Source of the DNA: Clostridium sp. BNL1100
Lineage (GTDB): Bacteria; Bacillota; Clostridia; Acetivibrionales; DSM-1351
DNA length: 64,000 nt
Assembly (NCBI RefSeq): GCF_000244875.1
Contig: NC_016791.1
Span: 1,113,501-1,177,500, forward strand
Direction of reading: 5' to 3'
Both the position numbers and the translations under genes were made by a program. Positions 18,951-28,644 of the stretch are shown here, one piece after another. The notes under the pieces were generated by a model, which did not search any database, was not told where the DNA came from, and saw only the letters and a program-made list of their open reading frames with translations. Numbering within the stretch: the stretch's first letter is position 1; every line of letters begins with the position of its first letter.

Positions 18951-20816
18951 TTGGATTATATTCGTTCTAAAATAAGATTGCCTCGGATTATCAGCGACGG
19001 CATGGTGCTACAGAGAAACACAGACGTAAAGGTTTGGGGATGGGCGTCACCGGGAGAAACTGTTACTGTCCGCTTTATGGGCAAAGTTTACTATGCTTCC
19101 ACAAATGAAAGTGGAGAGTGGTTTGTTAAACTTGAATCCGCAGAAGCAGGTGGGCCGTATGATATGGTTATTGAGTCGGAAGAGTCTACTGAAAAGATAA
19201 CTGTCAAGAATATTCTTCTGGGCGATGTGTGGCTTTGTTCAGGACAATCAAATATGGAAATGAAAATGGATTCGTTGAAGGATACATACACTGAAGAAAT
19301 TGCCCGTTGCAACAATAATTATATAAGGCATTTTTGTATTCCTGTGAAATTCGACTTCGAAAAACCTCAAACTGATATGGAAGCAGGAAGTTGGGAGGCG
19401 GCCAACCCTGAAAGCGTTTTGGATTTTACTGCTACGGGCTATTTCTTTGCCTTAAAGCTGTTTGAAAAGTACCATATTCCAATAGGCTTGATTAATGCAA
19501 GTTTGGGAGGCTCACCTGCAGAGGCATGGCTCAGTGAAAATGCATTAAAGGAGTTCCCGGAATATTATGAATCAGCAAAACAACTCAGCAACCGGGATTA
19601 TCTGGATAAAGTGTTAAGAGAGGATCAGACTTCCACCGAAGCATGGTACTCTGCGTTAAACCAAAACGATAAGGGAATAGAAACTAATACCGCCTCCTGG
19701 CAGAATATAAAAGTACCTTCATATTGGGAAGACGAGGGTTTGGGCAACTTCAACGGTGTCGTCTGGTTCAGAAAGGAAATCCATATTCCCTGCACTCTTG
19801 CAGATAAACCTGCAAGACTTGTACTTGGGAACATTGTTGATGAAGATACTGTATATATTAACGGCATAGAGGCAGGAACAACATCAAATCAGTATATTCC
19901 GAGGAAATACAGTATTCAGGAGGGATTACTCAAAGAAGGTAAAAATACAATCCTACTCAGAGTAGTAAATACGTCCGGTAAAGGGGGATTTTACAAAGAA
20001 AAGCCCTACCAACTTGAAATCGGAGATAGTATTATTGATTTAATCGGCGAATGGCAGTATGTGATTGGTGCAAAAAGTAGTCCCATGCCTGAACCGGCCT
20101 TTGTTCAGTGGCGGCCCGTAGGTTTGTACAACGGGATGATTGTTCCTGTTACAAATTATGCAATCAAAGGTTTTGTATGGTATCAAGGTGAATCCAATAC
20201 CAAGAATCCCGGAGAATATGAAAATCTCCTAAAGGCATTGATTTCAGACTGGAGACAGAAGTGGAAAATGGGAAATCTGCCGTTTTTGTATGTTCAGTTG
20301 CCGAACTTCATGGAGGCCTCTGAGATACCTACGGAAAGCAACTGGGCGGAGTTGAGGGAAGCCCAGCGAAGGACACTTTCTGTACCGGGTACTGCAATGG
20401 CTGTTGCAATTGACCTTGGGGAATGGAATGATATTCACCCGGTAAATAAAAGGGATGTGGGATTTCGCTTGGCACTTGCAGCCATGAAAGCTGTTTATGG
20501 GGACAAAACCATTGTTGCATATGGGCCAATGTATCAGTCATACAGAATAGACAAAAACAAAATAATATTATCCTTCACTGATACAGGAAGTGGGTTGGCT
20601 GTTAAAAAGGGAGAACGGCCGGGAGCTTTTGCTATAGCAGGAGCAGACAGAATATTTACCCGTGCTGATGCGGAACTTACAGGTAATGATGTGGCAGTCT
20701 GGAGTGAAAAGGTTCCCCATCCGGTTTACGTAAGGTACGCATGGGCTGATAATCCAATAGATGCCAACCTATATAACCGTGAGGGTTTACCTGCCTCGCC
20801 TTTTACAACGGAATAG
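18951..20816 (+). CDS. SGNH/SASA-type acetylesterase with inserted jelly-roll domain
   Basis: About 621 residues, no signal peptide. Family of sialate-O-acetylesterase-like / acetylxylan esterases (PF03629 type). N-terminal beta domain with LPRIISDGMVLQRN, block I GQSNMEM with nucleophile S100, block GFVWYQGESNTKNP, and catalytic dyad D494/H496 in NDIHPVNK. Between the two halves of the esterase domain lies a galactose-binding-like jelly-roll (about 235-340; WFRKEIHIP, DEDTVYINGIEAG), as in other long members. I start at TTG 18951 after AGGA (18941-18944); TTG 18933 is an alternative. Likely removes acetyl groups from imported xylo-oligosaccharides; last gene of the cluster. Confidence 0.85.
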   Translation: MDYIRSKIRLPRIISDGMVLQRNTDVKVWGWASPGETVTVRFMGKVYYASTNESGEWFVKLESAEAGGPYDMVIESEESTEKITVKNILLGDVWLCSGQSNMEMKMDSLKDTYTEEIARCNNNYIRHFCIPVKFDFEKPQTDMEAGSWEAANPESVLDFTATGYFFALKLFEKYHIPIGLINASLGGSPAEAWLSENALKEFPEYYESAKQLSNRDYLDKVLREDQTSTEAWYSALNQNDKGIETNTASWQNIKVPSYWEDEGLGNFNGVVWFRKEIHIPCTLADKPARLVLGNIVDEDTVYINGIEAGTTSNQYIPRKYSIQEGLLKEGKNTILLRVVNTSGKGGFYKEKPYQLEIGDSIIDLIGEWQYVIGAKSSPMPEPAFVQWRPVGLYNGMIVPVTNYAIKGFVWYQGESNTKNPGEYENLLKALISDWRQKWKMGNLPFLYVQLPNFMEASEIPTESNWAELREAQRRTLSVPGTAMAVAIDLGEWNDIHPVNKRDVGFRLALAAMKAVYGDKTIVAYGPMYQSYRIDKNKIILSFTDTGSGLAVKKGERPGAFAIAGADRIFTRADAELTGNDVAVWSEKVPHPVYVRYAWADNPIDANLYNREGLPASPFTTE

Positions 20817-20863
20817 CTGGCTATTGCTGTTGGAAGCTGTTAGAATATGTAGTAAAAGGGTAA

Positions 20864-20892
20864 TTGACGTTATAATTTTAATGGTATATAAT
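20864..20892 (+). promoter_or_regulatory. Sigma-A promoter of the B12 operon
   Basis: TTGACG (20864-20869), a 17-base spacer and TATAAT (20887-20892). The start point would be near 20899, just before the riboswitch P1 stem at 20914. Confidence 0.85.
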
Positions 20893-20913
20893 GTAAATAA
20901 TTTAATAATTAAT

Positions 20914-21102
20914 AATACTGGTTTGCTCAAAATTATGAGTAACTAAGAGGGAATCAGGTGAAAATCCTGAACAGTCCTGCTGCCGTAAGATGGAGCGGTT
21001 CTCAAAAGCAAGAATTTTTCTGCTTATGTATACCACTGGGTGTCAGTCCCGGGAAGGCGAGAACTTTGCAACGATGTCTGAGTCGGAAGACCTGCCAGTA
21101 TT
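20914..21102 (+). ncRNA. Cobalamin riboswitch
   Basis: Contains the conserved core GGGAATCAGGTGAAAATCC, the following CAGTCCTGCTGCCGTAA (B12 box region) and, near the 3' end, GAGTCGGAAGACCTGCC. The outer P1 helix is explicit: AATACTGG (20914-20921) pairs perfectly with CCAGTATT (21095-21102). An intrinsic terminator lies about 105 bases downstream, so transcription attenuation by adenosylcobalamin is the likely mechanism. It controls the cbiM-to-cobD gene run. Confidence 0.95.
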
Positions 21103-21206
21103 TCTGCAGATGCCAAATATGCAGATTACTATGACTTCACAGTGTATGAAGTGTGTAGTTTGTCAAAAGAGAAAAACGGTATAAAACTATATATTCTTTT
21201 TTACAA

Positions 21207-21249
21207 ATAAAACCTTTATTGCTAAAAATATGAAGGTTTTATTTTTTTG
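21207..21249 (+). terminator. Riboswitch-controlled intrinsic terminator
   Basis: AAAACCTT (21209-21216) pairs with AAGGTTTT (21233-21240), followed by a T-tract. It ends 33 bases before the cbiM ATG, after the aptamer, so it is the likely off-switch. Confidence 0.85.
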
Positions 21250-21281
21250 GCAAGTATTATTAATTCGGAGGTTCATTATAT

Positions 21282-22028
21282 ATGAAAAATGTAAAGGTTA
21301 AAAACTTTATTGTTTGTCTTTCAATTGTAGCGTGTGTCATTTTTTCTTTCCCATCAAAAGCATCTGCAATGCATATTACGGAAGGATACCTGGCACCCGG
21401 CTGGTGTATTAGCTGGGGAATGCTTTGCATGCCATTTCTCGTCATGGGATTCTTCTCAATAAAAAAGAAAATAGAGATATCCTCAAAAAACCTGACCCTG
21501 CTGGCAATGTGCGGTGCTTTTGCCTTTGTACTTTCCGCACTCAAGATGCCGTCAGTTACCGGAAGCTGTTCACATCCCACAGGAGTGGGACTGGGTGCTG
21601 TTTTGTTCGGGCCAACCGCTATGTCTGTTATAGGAGCTATAATTTTATTGTTTCAGGCTATTTTACTGGCACATGGAGGTATTACAACCCTAGGAGCTAA
21701 TATATTTTCAATGGCTATAGCAGGGCCTTTGATTTCTTTCGGAGTGTTCAAGCTATCTAAAAGATTGGGTGCAAAAGCTGGGCTCGCAGTATTTTTTGCA
21801 GCATTTTTCGGAGATTTGATAACATATGTGACAACTTCTGTGGAGCTTGCCATGGCCCATCCTGATGTTACGGGTGGATTTATAGTCTCTCTTGGGAAGT
21901 TTATAAGTATTTTTGCTTTCACCCAAGTTCCTCTTGCTGTTTGCGAAGGACTGCTTACAGTGGTCATTTACAATGTTCTTGCAAAATACAGTGCCAAAGA
22001 GCTAAAGGCACTGTCGGCAATTTATTAA
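21282..22028 (+). CDS. cbiM: Cobalt ECF transporter substrate-capture component CbiM
   Basis: 248-residue membrane protein. A cleavable signal segment (about 1-28, ending SKASA) precedes MHITEGYLAPGWC. The invariant Met-His at the mature N-terminus is the cobalt-binding element of CbiM. Later family blocks are present: SCSHPTGVGLGAVLFGP, LLLAHGGITTLGAN-like region and FFGDLITYVTTSVELA. First gene behind the riboswitch; brings Co(II) in with CbiN, CbiQ and CbiO. Confidence 0.96.
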   Translation: MKNVKVKNFIVCLSIVACVIFSFPSKASAMHITEGYLAPGWCISWGMLCMPFLVMGFFSIKKKIEISSKNLTLLAMCGAFAFVLSALKMPSVTGSCSHPTGVGLGAVLFGPTAMSVIGAIILLFQAILLAHGGITTLGANIFSMAIAGPLISFGVFKLSKRLGAKAGLAVFFAAFFGDLITYVTTSVELAMAHPDVTGGFIVSLGKFISIFAFTQVPLAVCEGLLTVVIYNVLAKYSAKELKALSAIY

Positions 22029-22041
22029 AGGAGAGAATACC

Positions 22042-22335
22042 ATGATATTATGGAAAAAGAATTTAATTCTGATTGTAACGGTAATTATAATTCTTGCTAC
22101 ACCGCCCATTTTGATAAAGAATGCTGAATTTTCCGGCTCAGATGGTCTGGCAGAAGAACAGATAGCTAAAATAGACCCGGACTACAAGCCATGGTTTGAA
22201 TCCCTGCTTGTACCTAAAAGCGGCGAAATAGAGTCACTGCTTTTTGCATTGCAAGCTGCAATCGGTGCAGGAGTAGTGGGTTTTATACTTGGAAGAATGA
22301 CTTCCGTTAAAGTAAAATCTGGAGCAGATACATGA
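22042..22335 (+). CDS. cbiN: Cobalt transporter accessory subunit CbiN
   Basis: 97 residues with two membrane segments (about 8-27 and 70-90) around a periplasmic loop containing FSGSDGLAEEQIAKIDPDYKPWF, the family signature. AAGGAGAG before the ATG; its stop overlaps the cbiQ start. Confidence 0.94.
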   Translation: MILWKKNLILIVTVIIILATPPILIKNAEFSGSDGLAEEQIAKIDPDYKPWFESLLVPKSGEIESLLFALQAAIGAGVVGFILGRMTSVKVKSGADT

Positions 22336-23111
22336 TATTGATAGATAAATATGCATATGCTTCTAAACTTGCTTGTATCAGTCCGAAAGCAAAATTAGTA
22401 TATACAATGTTACCTTTATTATTGTGCATATCCCTTAACTCATTTGTCGTAAGTTTGGTAACCATAATTGTCATGGCAGTGACTACGGTAGGTGCCGGAA
22501 AAATTAAGCTTTCAGTATATTTAAAATTGCTTTTTATTCCCTTTGGCTTCTTAATGGTTGGAACAATAACAATACTGATAAACCGTTTTGATTTAAATCA
22601 TATTTATTTACTGGGGGTTAAAATCGGTAAATATGCTTACGGTATTGACTGGGGAACTCTTACAAATAGTTTAAAACTAGTACTCAAAGCACTGGGGGGA
22701 GTAAGCTGTATGTATTGCCTGTCTTTGAGTACTCCAATGACTGACTTGTTTCAGGTTCTGAGACGAACAAAAATCCCGGCTGTTATTGTTACACTTATGG
22801 AGCTGATATACAGATATATATTTGTGTTGTTGGATGAAGTAGGGAGAATGAACATAGCAAAAAATTCAAGGTTGGGTAACTGTAATTTCAGAACTTCTTT
22901 AAGATCAACGAGTGAATTGATAAGTATGCTGTTCATACGTGCATACAACCGTTCCGACAGGGTTTATGCAGCTCTTGAATCCAGAGGCTACAGCGGACAA
23001 TTTGTTACGCTGGATGAAGAATACATACACGGTAAAAAGATGTATATGCTTGCAATCCTGTTATGTCTGTTGCTTTTAAGTGCAGGACTTGCAGAAAGGT
23101 TTTTATTGTAG
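22332..23111 (+). CDS. cbiQ: Energy-coupling transmembrane subunit CbiQ
   Basis: 259 residues with several membrane helices and the cytoplasmic coupling motif region ALESRGYSGQF (A-x-x-x-R-G), which contacts the ATPase. Overlaps cbiN by four bases. Confidence 0.94.
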   Translation: MILIDKYAYASKLACISPKAKLVYTMLPLLLCISLNSFVVSLVTIIVMAVTTVGAGKIKLSVYLKLLFIPFGFLMVGTITILINRFDLNHIYLLGVKIGKYAYGIDWGTLTNSLKLVLKALGGVSCMYCLSLSTPMTDLFQVLRRTKIPAVIVTLMELIYRYIFVLLDEVGRMNIAKNSRLGNCNFRTSLRSTSELISMLFIRAYNRSDRVYAALESRGYSGQFVTLDEEYIHGKKMYMLAILLCLLLLSAGLAERFLL

Positions 23112-23123
23112 GGGGTAGTTCTA

Positions 23124-23969
23124 TTGTACATAATTGAAACTAATAATCTGAGTTATTCATATGACGGCGAACACCAAGCTCTGGAGAACGTCAGTATATC
23201 AATAAAAAAGGGCAAAACTACAGCATTTTTGGGGGGCAATGGTGCAGGAAAGTCAACACTGTTTTTGAACCTTAACGGTGTTTTAACACCTGACAGCGGA
23301 AAAGTTTTTTTTGAGGGCAAAGAAGTGGAATACAACAAAAAAGGTATAACTGAAATGAGAAAAAGGGTTGGTATCGTGTTTCAGGACCCAAATGATCAAT
23401 TGTTTTCTTCAAGTGTTAAAAAGGATATTTCCTTTGGGGCTATAAATCTTGGACTAGGTGTTGAGGAAGTCAGGGAAAGGGTTGAAAAGGCGGTTGTTCA
23501 AACCGGGATTGGAGAATATGTAGACAAACCTACACATGCATTAAGCTTCGGACAGAAAAAAAGAGTTGCCATAGCTGGGGTTTTAGCTATGGAGCCTGAT
23601 GTGATTATTCTGGATGAACCAACTGCGGGGCTTGACTCAAAAGGGGCAAGCGAAATTCTCAATCTGTTGACAAAGATAAAAGAAGAAACGGGAGTATCGG
23701 TTATATTGGCAACACATGAAATGGATATCGTTCCTATATATTGCGATGATGTATATATCATGGACCATGGGAAAGTGGTATTGGGAGGAAATGTGAGAGA
23801 AGTACTTTCAAAGCCCGGCATTCTAAGGGAACACTCATTAAGGCTTCCGAGAATGGCACACCTGATGGAAATATTAAGCCAACGGGACAAGCTGGATGTT
23901 GACAGGACAGCAGCTACAATATCTGAAGCAAGGGCATCAATTTTAAGTCTGATGAACGGTGCAGGGTAA
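23124..23969 (+). CDS. cbiO: Cobalt ECF transporter ATPase CbiO
   Basis: 281 residues. Walker A GGNGAGKST (about 36-44), Q-loop VFQDPNDQLF, signature ALSFGQKKRVAIAG, Walker B VIILDEPTAGLD and H-loop LATHEMD. TTG start behind GGGGG. The C-terminal 40 residues form the extra helical tail seen in ECF ATPases. Confidence 0.95.
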   Translation: MYIIETNNLSYSYDGEHQALENVSISIKKGKTTAFLGGNGAGKSTLFLNLNGVLTPDSGKVFFEGKEVEYNKKGITEMRKRVGIVFQDPNDQLFSSSVKKDISFGAINLGLGVEEVRERVEKAVVQTGIGEYVDKPTHALSFGQKKRVAIAGVLAMEPDVIILDEPTAGLDSKGASEILNLLTKIKEETGVSVILATHEMDIVPIYCDDVYIMDHGKVVLGGNVREVLSKPGILREHSLRLPRMAHLMEILSQRDKLDVDRTAATISEARASILSLMNGAG

Positions 23970-23973
23970 ACGT

Positions 23974-25128
23974 ATGGGTGAATTTATCGTAAAAAACGGG
24001 AAGAGGCTGAAGTGCGGATACACAACCGGAAGCTGTGCAGCAGCAGCAGTAAAGGCATGTACGTTAATGCTTTTAGGAAATACAACAATTGATGAGGTTA
24101 TAATTACTGCTCCAAAGGGTATCCGATTAACTTTGCAAATCGGTGATATTTTAAAACAGAAGGAATGGGTCAGTTGTTCCGTAAAAAAAGATGCAGGGGA
24201 CGATCCAGATGTTACAAATGGTATCAAAATTTTTGCAAAGGTTAAAAAACTGGAAAAAGAAATATTGATTGAAGGTGGCAGTGGTATTGGACGGGTTACA
24301 AAAGCAGGACTGCAATGCGCAGTTGGTGAGGCAGCCATAAATCCCGTACCCAGGCAGATGATACATGAGGTGTTAAGAGAGGTATCCGATACATTCGGGT
24401 ATAAAGGAGGCTTTTCCGTTGTAATTTCAGCAGAAGACGGAGAAGAAATTGCAAAAAAAACCTTTAACCCACGTCTTGGAATAACAGGTGGAATATCAAT
24501 ACTGGGGACTACCGGGATAGTTGAGCCTATGAGCGAAAAGGCTTTAATAGAAACTATTCATAAGGAGATAGATGTAAGAACTGCTCAAAACATCGAATAT
24601 TTTCTTGTAACCTCCGGTAACTTTGGAAGGGATTTTGCACTGAAAAGATTCGGATTGGACATAGACAGTGGTTTAAAGTGCTCCAATTATATAGGCGAAA
24701 CTATTGATTATGCAGTTTATAAAAATATCAAAAATATTTTACTTATAGGACATGCAGGTAAACTGTGCAAAATTGCCGGCGGTATTATGAATACTCATTC
24801 AAGGACTGCAGATTGCAGATGTGAAATATTTGCTGCCCATTCAGCACTTTCTGGAGCTTCCAAAGAGTGTATAAGAAAAATAATGCAGGCTATGACTACG
24901 GATGAAATAAACGGCATACTACGAGAGGAAGGCCTTGAGGAAGTTGTTAATATGAGTATTCTTGAAAAAATAAAATTTCACCTTAATCATAGGGCAAACT
25001 TTAAATCCGGTATAGAGGTTGTAATGTTTACCGATTTGAACAGACAACTGAAAGACAGAGTCTTTTATCAGACCTCAGGTGCTAAAGACATTATTAAAGA
25101 ACTGTGTAAGGAATCAGATAAGGGGTAA
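23974..25128 (+). CDS. cbiD: Cobalt-precorrin-5B C1-methyltransferase CbiD
   Basis: 384 residues, usual size. N-terminal CGYTTGSCAAAAVKA and central GGISILGTTGIVEPMSEKA signatures. Methylates C1 in the anaerobic ring contraction stage. ATG at 23974 lies six bases after AGGG, just behind the cbiO stop; a GTG at 23959 inside cbiO is less likely. Confidence 0.94.
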   Translation: MGEFIVKNGKRLKCGYTTGSCAAAAVKACTLMLLGNTTIDEVIITAPKGIRLTLQIGDILKQKEWVSCSVKKDAGDDPDVTNGIKIFAKVKKLEKEILIEGGSGIGRVTKAGLQCAVGEAAINPVPRQMIHEVLREVSDTFGYKGGFSVVISAEDGEEIAKKTFNPRLGITGGISILGTTGIVEPMSEKALIETIHKEIDVRTAQNIEYFLVTSGNFGRDFALKRFGLDIDSGLKCSNYIGETIDYAVYKNIKNILLIGHAGKLCKIAGGIMNTHSRTADCRCEIFAAHSALSGASKECIRKIMQAMTTDEINGILREEGLEEVVNMSILEKIKFHLNHRANFKSGIEVVMFTDLNRQLKDRVFYQTSGAKDIIKELCKESDKG

Positions 25129-25132
25129 ATAT

Positions 25133-25813
25133 ATGAGCGGAGTTTTATACGGAGTTGGTGTAGGGCCGGGAGATCCCAAAATGTTGACGCTTCAGGCGGT
25201 TGAAGTTCTGCAAATGGCAGATGTAATAGCTGTACCCGATACAAAAGGTGAAAAAACTGCTATGAAAGTTGTTGGGGAATACATAAAGGACAAGGAGGTG
25301 GTTTATTGTCCTATGCCCATGACAAGAGATACGGATTTACTTGAAAAAAGTCATGGCATAAGCTGCAGGTTGATAGAGCAAGAATTGCTAAAAGGTAATA
25401 ATGTAGCCTTCATTACATTAGGTGATCCCACAATTTATTCTACCTATATGAACATTCAGCGGATTATGGATAATAAGGGTTATATTACCCGGACAATACC
25501 CGGGGTTACCTCCTTTTGTGCGTCTGCGGGTGCACTGAATATTTCTTTGTGTGACAGGGGGGAGGCTCTGCACATTATACCTGCATCCTACGGGGAGACT
25601 GAAGAACTTCTGGAATTAAAGGGTACAAAAATACTGATGAAAAGCGGAAAAAGTCTAACTGATATAAAGGCTGTTTTGAAGAGGAAGGGGCTGTATCAGT
25701 ATTCCCGGATGGTAGAATGCTGCGGTATGGAAAGTCAGAGAGTTTACAAAAGTCTTGATGAGGTATCTGATGATTCAAGCTACTTTTCAATTATAATAGT
25801 AAAGGATAAATAA
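25133..25813 (+). CDS. cbiL: Cobalt-factor II C20-methyltransferase CbiL
   Basis: 226 residues; SAM-dependent tetrapyrrole methylase fold with GVGVGPGDPKMLTLQAVEVL at the N-terminus and GDPTIYSTYMNIQR, the C20-methyltransferase version of the GDP loop. ATG 25133 follows AAGGGG; an upstream ATG at 25079 inside cbiD has no ribosome site. Confidence 0.93.
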   Translation: MSGVLYGVGVGPGDPKMLTLQAVEVLQMADVIAVPDTKGEKTAMKVVGEYIKDKEVVYCPMPMTRDTDLLEKSHGISCRLIEQELLKGNNVAFITLGDPTIYSTYMNIQRIMDNKGYITRTIPGVTSFCASAGALNISLCDRGEALHIIPASYGETEELLELKGTKILMKSGKSLTDIKAVLKRKGLYQYSRMVECCGMESQRVYKSLDEVSDDSSYFSIIIVKDK

Positions 25814-25815
25814 GT

Positions 25816-26571
25816 ATGGTGACATTTATTGGAGCAGGGCCCGGAGCCATTGACCTGATTACGGTGAGGGGAAAAACGCTGCTGGAGACAGCTGATATTG
25901 TTATTTATGCAGGCTCACTGGTGAATCCGGGCTTGCTTGATTACACAAAAAAAACATGTGAAATATTTAATAGTGCGGAAATGACATTGGAACAAGTGAT
26001 AGCTGTTATGGAACGTGGAGAAAGAGAGAAAAAAAATACCGTAAGACTGCATACCGGCGATCCCAGTATATATGGTGCAATTCGTGAGCAGATGGATATG
26101 CTTACAGAACGGGGGATTGAATATACCGTAGTTCCGGGAGTCAGCTCCTTTTGCGGTGCGGCGGCTGCATTAAAAGCAGAATACACACTGCCTGATGTAA
26201 GCCAGACTTTGATACTCACCAGAATGGAGGGACGCACCCCTGTTCCGGAAAGAGAAGAAATATCAAATCTTGCCACACATAAATCATCAATGGCACTGTT
26301 CCTGAGTTCCTCATTATTGGAGGAATTGAGCCGTAGGCTTATAGCCGGAGGGTATGAAGCTAATACACCGGCAGCCATTGTATATAAGGCAACCTGGCCC
26401 GACGAAAAAATTGTACGGACATGCGTAGGAGAGCTTTATACAGCAGCAAAAGAAAATAACATCAACAAGACTGCTTTGATACTTGTAGGAGATTTCCTTG
26501 GCGCCGGGTATTCAAGGTCAAAGCTATATGACCCTGCCTTTTCTCACGAATTCAGAGAGGCAGTCAAGTAA
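25816..26571 (+). CDS. cbiF: Cobalt-precorrin-4 C11-methyltransferase CbiF
   Basis: 251 residues. Signature blocks FIGAGPGAIDLITVRG, IVIYAGSLVNPGLL, LHTGDPSIYGAIREQM and TRMEGRTPVPEREE are specific for C11-methyltransferases. Two bases after cbiL. Confidence 0.95.
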   Translation: MVTFIGAGPGAIDLITVRGKTLLETADIVIYAGSLVNPGLLDYTKKTCEIFNSAEMTLEQVIAVMERGEREKKNTVRLHTGDPSIYGAIREQMDMLTERGIEYTVVPGVSSFCGAAAALKAEYTLPDVSQTLILTRMEGRTPVPEREEISNLATHKSSMALFLSSSLLEELSRRLIAGGYEANTPAAIVYKATWPDEKIVRTCVGELYTAAKENNINKTALILVGDFLGAGYSRSKLYDPAFSHEFREAVK

Positions 26572-26572
26572 T

Positions 26573-27595
26573 ATGAAGATAACTTTAGCTGCATTTACAA
26601 AACAGGGCGGTATGCTTTGCCTAAATCTGCAACAAAAACTCAACAGGCAGGGATATGATGTTGAGGGATACAGTAAGTATCAGATTAACGGAGCCGGAGC
26701 TTTGGAAGACAGCTTGGATGAGTTTACCCGGAAAGCGTTTGGCGTAAGTGACGCTATAGTTTTTATAGGGGCTGCCGGGATTGCTGTCAGGGCAATTGCC
26801 CCGTTTATAAGCTCCAAGGACTGTGACCCTGCAGTACTGGTTATTGATGAAAGAGGCAAGTATGTTATTCCCATTCTGTCAGGTCATATAGGTGGGGCAA
26901 ACGAATTAGCAAAGATTATTGCAAAATTAATGGACGCACAAGCGGTGATTACAACGGCAACAGATATAAATGGGAAGTTTGCAGTTGATTCATGGGCAGT
27001 AAATTCAGGCTGCAATATAATGAATATTGATATGATTAAAAAGGTGTCAGCTGAAATATTAAACGGGGAACAGGTCGGAGTTCATTCCGATTATCCGGTT
27101 GAAGGCAGTCTGCCTGATAATGTGATTATATCAGACAGTACAAAAGTAGGAATTTGCATATCAGACAGCTTCAAGCCGATTTTTTCACAGACATTGCATC
27201 TTATGCCCCGACAATATGCTTTGGGCATTGGCTGCAGAAAAAATACAGGGTATGCTGAACTTTTGAATTTTGTAAATTTCGTTCTTGATATAAACGGGAT
27301 TTCACCCCATGCAATAGAGGCTATAGCTTCTATTGATTTAAAAAGTGATGAAAATGCAATACGTTCTTTGAGTGCTGATTGGAAAATTCCTTTTCATACA
27401 TATTCTGCAAATGAGCTTGCAGAGCTCCCCGGGGATTTTTCAAAATCGGATTTTGTAAAAGAGATTACCGGGGTTGACAATGTTTGTGAACGGGCGGCAG
27501 TTAAGGCCAACAATGGAAGGCTTGTAGTTCCAAAATGCAGTTGGGACGGAATAACAGCGGCATTATCAAAAAAAGATTGGAGATGCAGATTTTGA
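26573..27595 (+). CDS. cbiG: Cobalt-precorrin-5A hydrolase CbiG
   Basis: 340 residues. CbiG N-terminal/central part (FIGAAGIAVRAIAPFISSKDCDPAVLVIDERGKYVIPILSGHIGG region) and C-terminal domain (ALGIGCRKNTGY onward). Opens the ring lactone and releases acetaldehyde during ring contraction. ATG at 26573 directly after the cbiF stop; its own stop overlaps the hemA TTG. Confidence 0.93.
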   Translation: MKITLAAFTKQGGMLCLNLQQKLNRQGYDVEGYSKYQINGAGALEDSLDEFTRKAFGVSDAIVFIGAAGIAVRAIAPFISSKDCDPAVLVIDERGKYVIPILSGHIGGANELAKIIAKLMDAQAVITTATDINGKFAVDSWAVNSGCNIMNIDMIKKVSAEILNGEQVGVHSDYPVEGSLPDNVIISDSTKVGICISDSFKPIFSQTLHLMPRQYALGIGCRKNTGYAELLNFVNFVLDINGISPHAIEAIASIDLKSDENAIRSLSADWKIPFHTYSANELAELPGDFSKSDFVKEITGVDNVCERAAVKANNGRLVVPKCSWDGITAALSKKDWRCRF

Positions 27596-28626
27596 CTATT
27601 ATATCAGCAATTTTGGACTATAAAACAGCTGCTATTGATGTCCGGGAAAGATTCAGCTATACATCCACAAGAATCAGAGAAATACTTGGAAGGATAAAAG
27701 CAACGGAAGGTGTTTCAGGAGCCGTACTCCTGTGTACCTGCAACAGAACCGAACTTTATATTTCGGGGGAGAACATTGAGAATCTGAATCCTGCCCTGCT
27801 TTTGTGCCAGTTGTCCGGGGTGGAAGAGCATAAATTGTTAATGCCTTTATTTAATATAAGATATGATTCAGAGTCAATATTCCATCTGATGGAAGTAGCT
27901 TGCGGACTTCAGTCAATGGTGCTTTTCGAGGATCAGATAATTACTCAGGTGAAAAATGCGGCTACTGTAGCCCGGGAGGAGAAAACCATTGATTCAACCT
28001 TGGAGACCATGTTCAGGCTCAGTATTACAGCGGCAAAGAAAGCTAAAACGGAAATTAAAATAAAGGCAGTTCCTACTTCGGCGGCAGAAAGGGCAATAAC
28101 AGAATTGTCAAAAAAATACTGTTTCGCTGACAAAAGGGTTCTTGTAATCGGTAATGGTGAAATAGGGCGGTTATGCTGTAAAAAGCTTATTGAACTGGGG
28201 TCAAATGTAACAATCACACTCAGAAAGTATAAACACGGAGACATAATTGTTCCTATTGGCTGCCGCACAATTTCATACGATGAAAGGGACGGATTTCTTT
28301 CCAACTCTGATGTAGTTATAAGTGCAACTACAAGTCCTCACTTCACCATAAATTATGATATGGTTGAAAAACTTGAAAGAAGGCCTGAGCTATTTGTTGA
28401 TTTGGCACTGCCCAGGGATATTGAGCCGGGCATTTCACAAATTCCCGGAGTTGCAAGCTATAATCTGGACAGGTTCTACACCGATTTTTCAGTACTTAAT
28501 CAAAAGGAAGTAAGTGAAATAAAGGAGATAATACACCACTATTTTTTACAGTTTGAAAAGTGGCAAAATTACCATAGGGAAGCAAGACTGGTAAACAACA
28601 TGAACAGGATAAATGTAAATTATTAG
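27592..28626 (+). CDS. hemA: Glutamyl-tRNA reductase HemA, short form
   Basis: 344 residues, NADPH-dependent reduction of Glu-tRNA to glutamate-1-semialdehyde, the first committed tetrapyrrole step. Catalytic Cys in LLCTCNRTELYIS, glutamate recognition block AIDVRERFSY, and Rossmann block VLVIGNGEIGRLCC. Family members are usually about 400-450 residues; this one stops shortly after the spinal helix (EIKEIIHHYFLQFEKW), so most of the C-terminal dimerisation domain is missing. TTG at 27592 sits nine bases after GGAG and overlaps the cbiG stop; ATG 27583 has no spacing. Confidence 0.92.
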   Translation: MTIISAILDYKTAAIDVRERFSYTSTRIREILGRIKATEGVSGAVLLCTCNRTELYISGENIENLNPALLLCQLSGVEEHKLLMPLFNIRYDSESIFHLMEVACGLQSMVLFEDQIITQVKNAATVAREEKTIDSTLETMFRLSITAAKKAKTEIKIKAVPTSAAERAITELSKKYCFADKRVLVIGNGEIGRLCCKKLIELGSNVTITLRKYKHGDIIVPIGCRTISYDERDGFLSNSDVVISATTSPHFTINYDMVEKLERRPELFVDLALPRDIEPGISQIPGVASYNLDRFYTDFSVLNQKEVSEIKEIIHHYFLQFEKWQNYHREARLVNNMNRINVNY

Positions 28627-28644
28627 AAGTTGAAGGAGGTTAAC

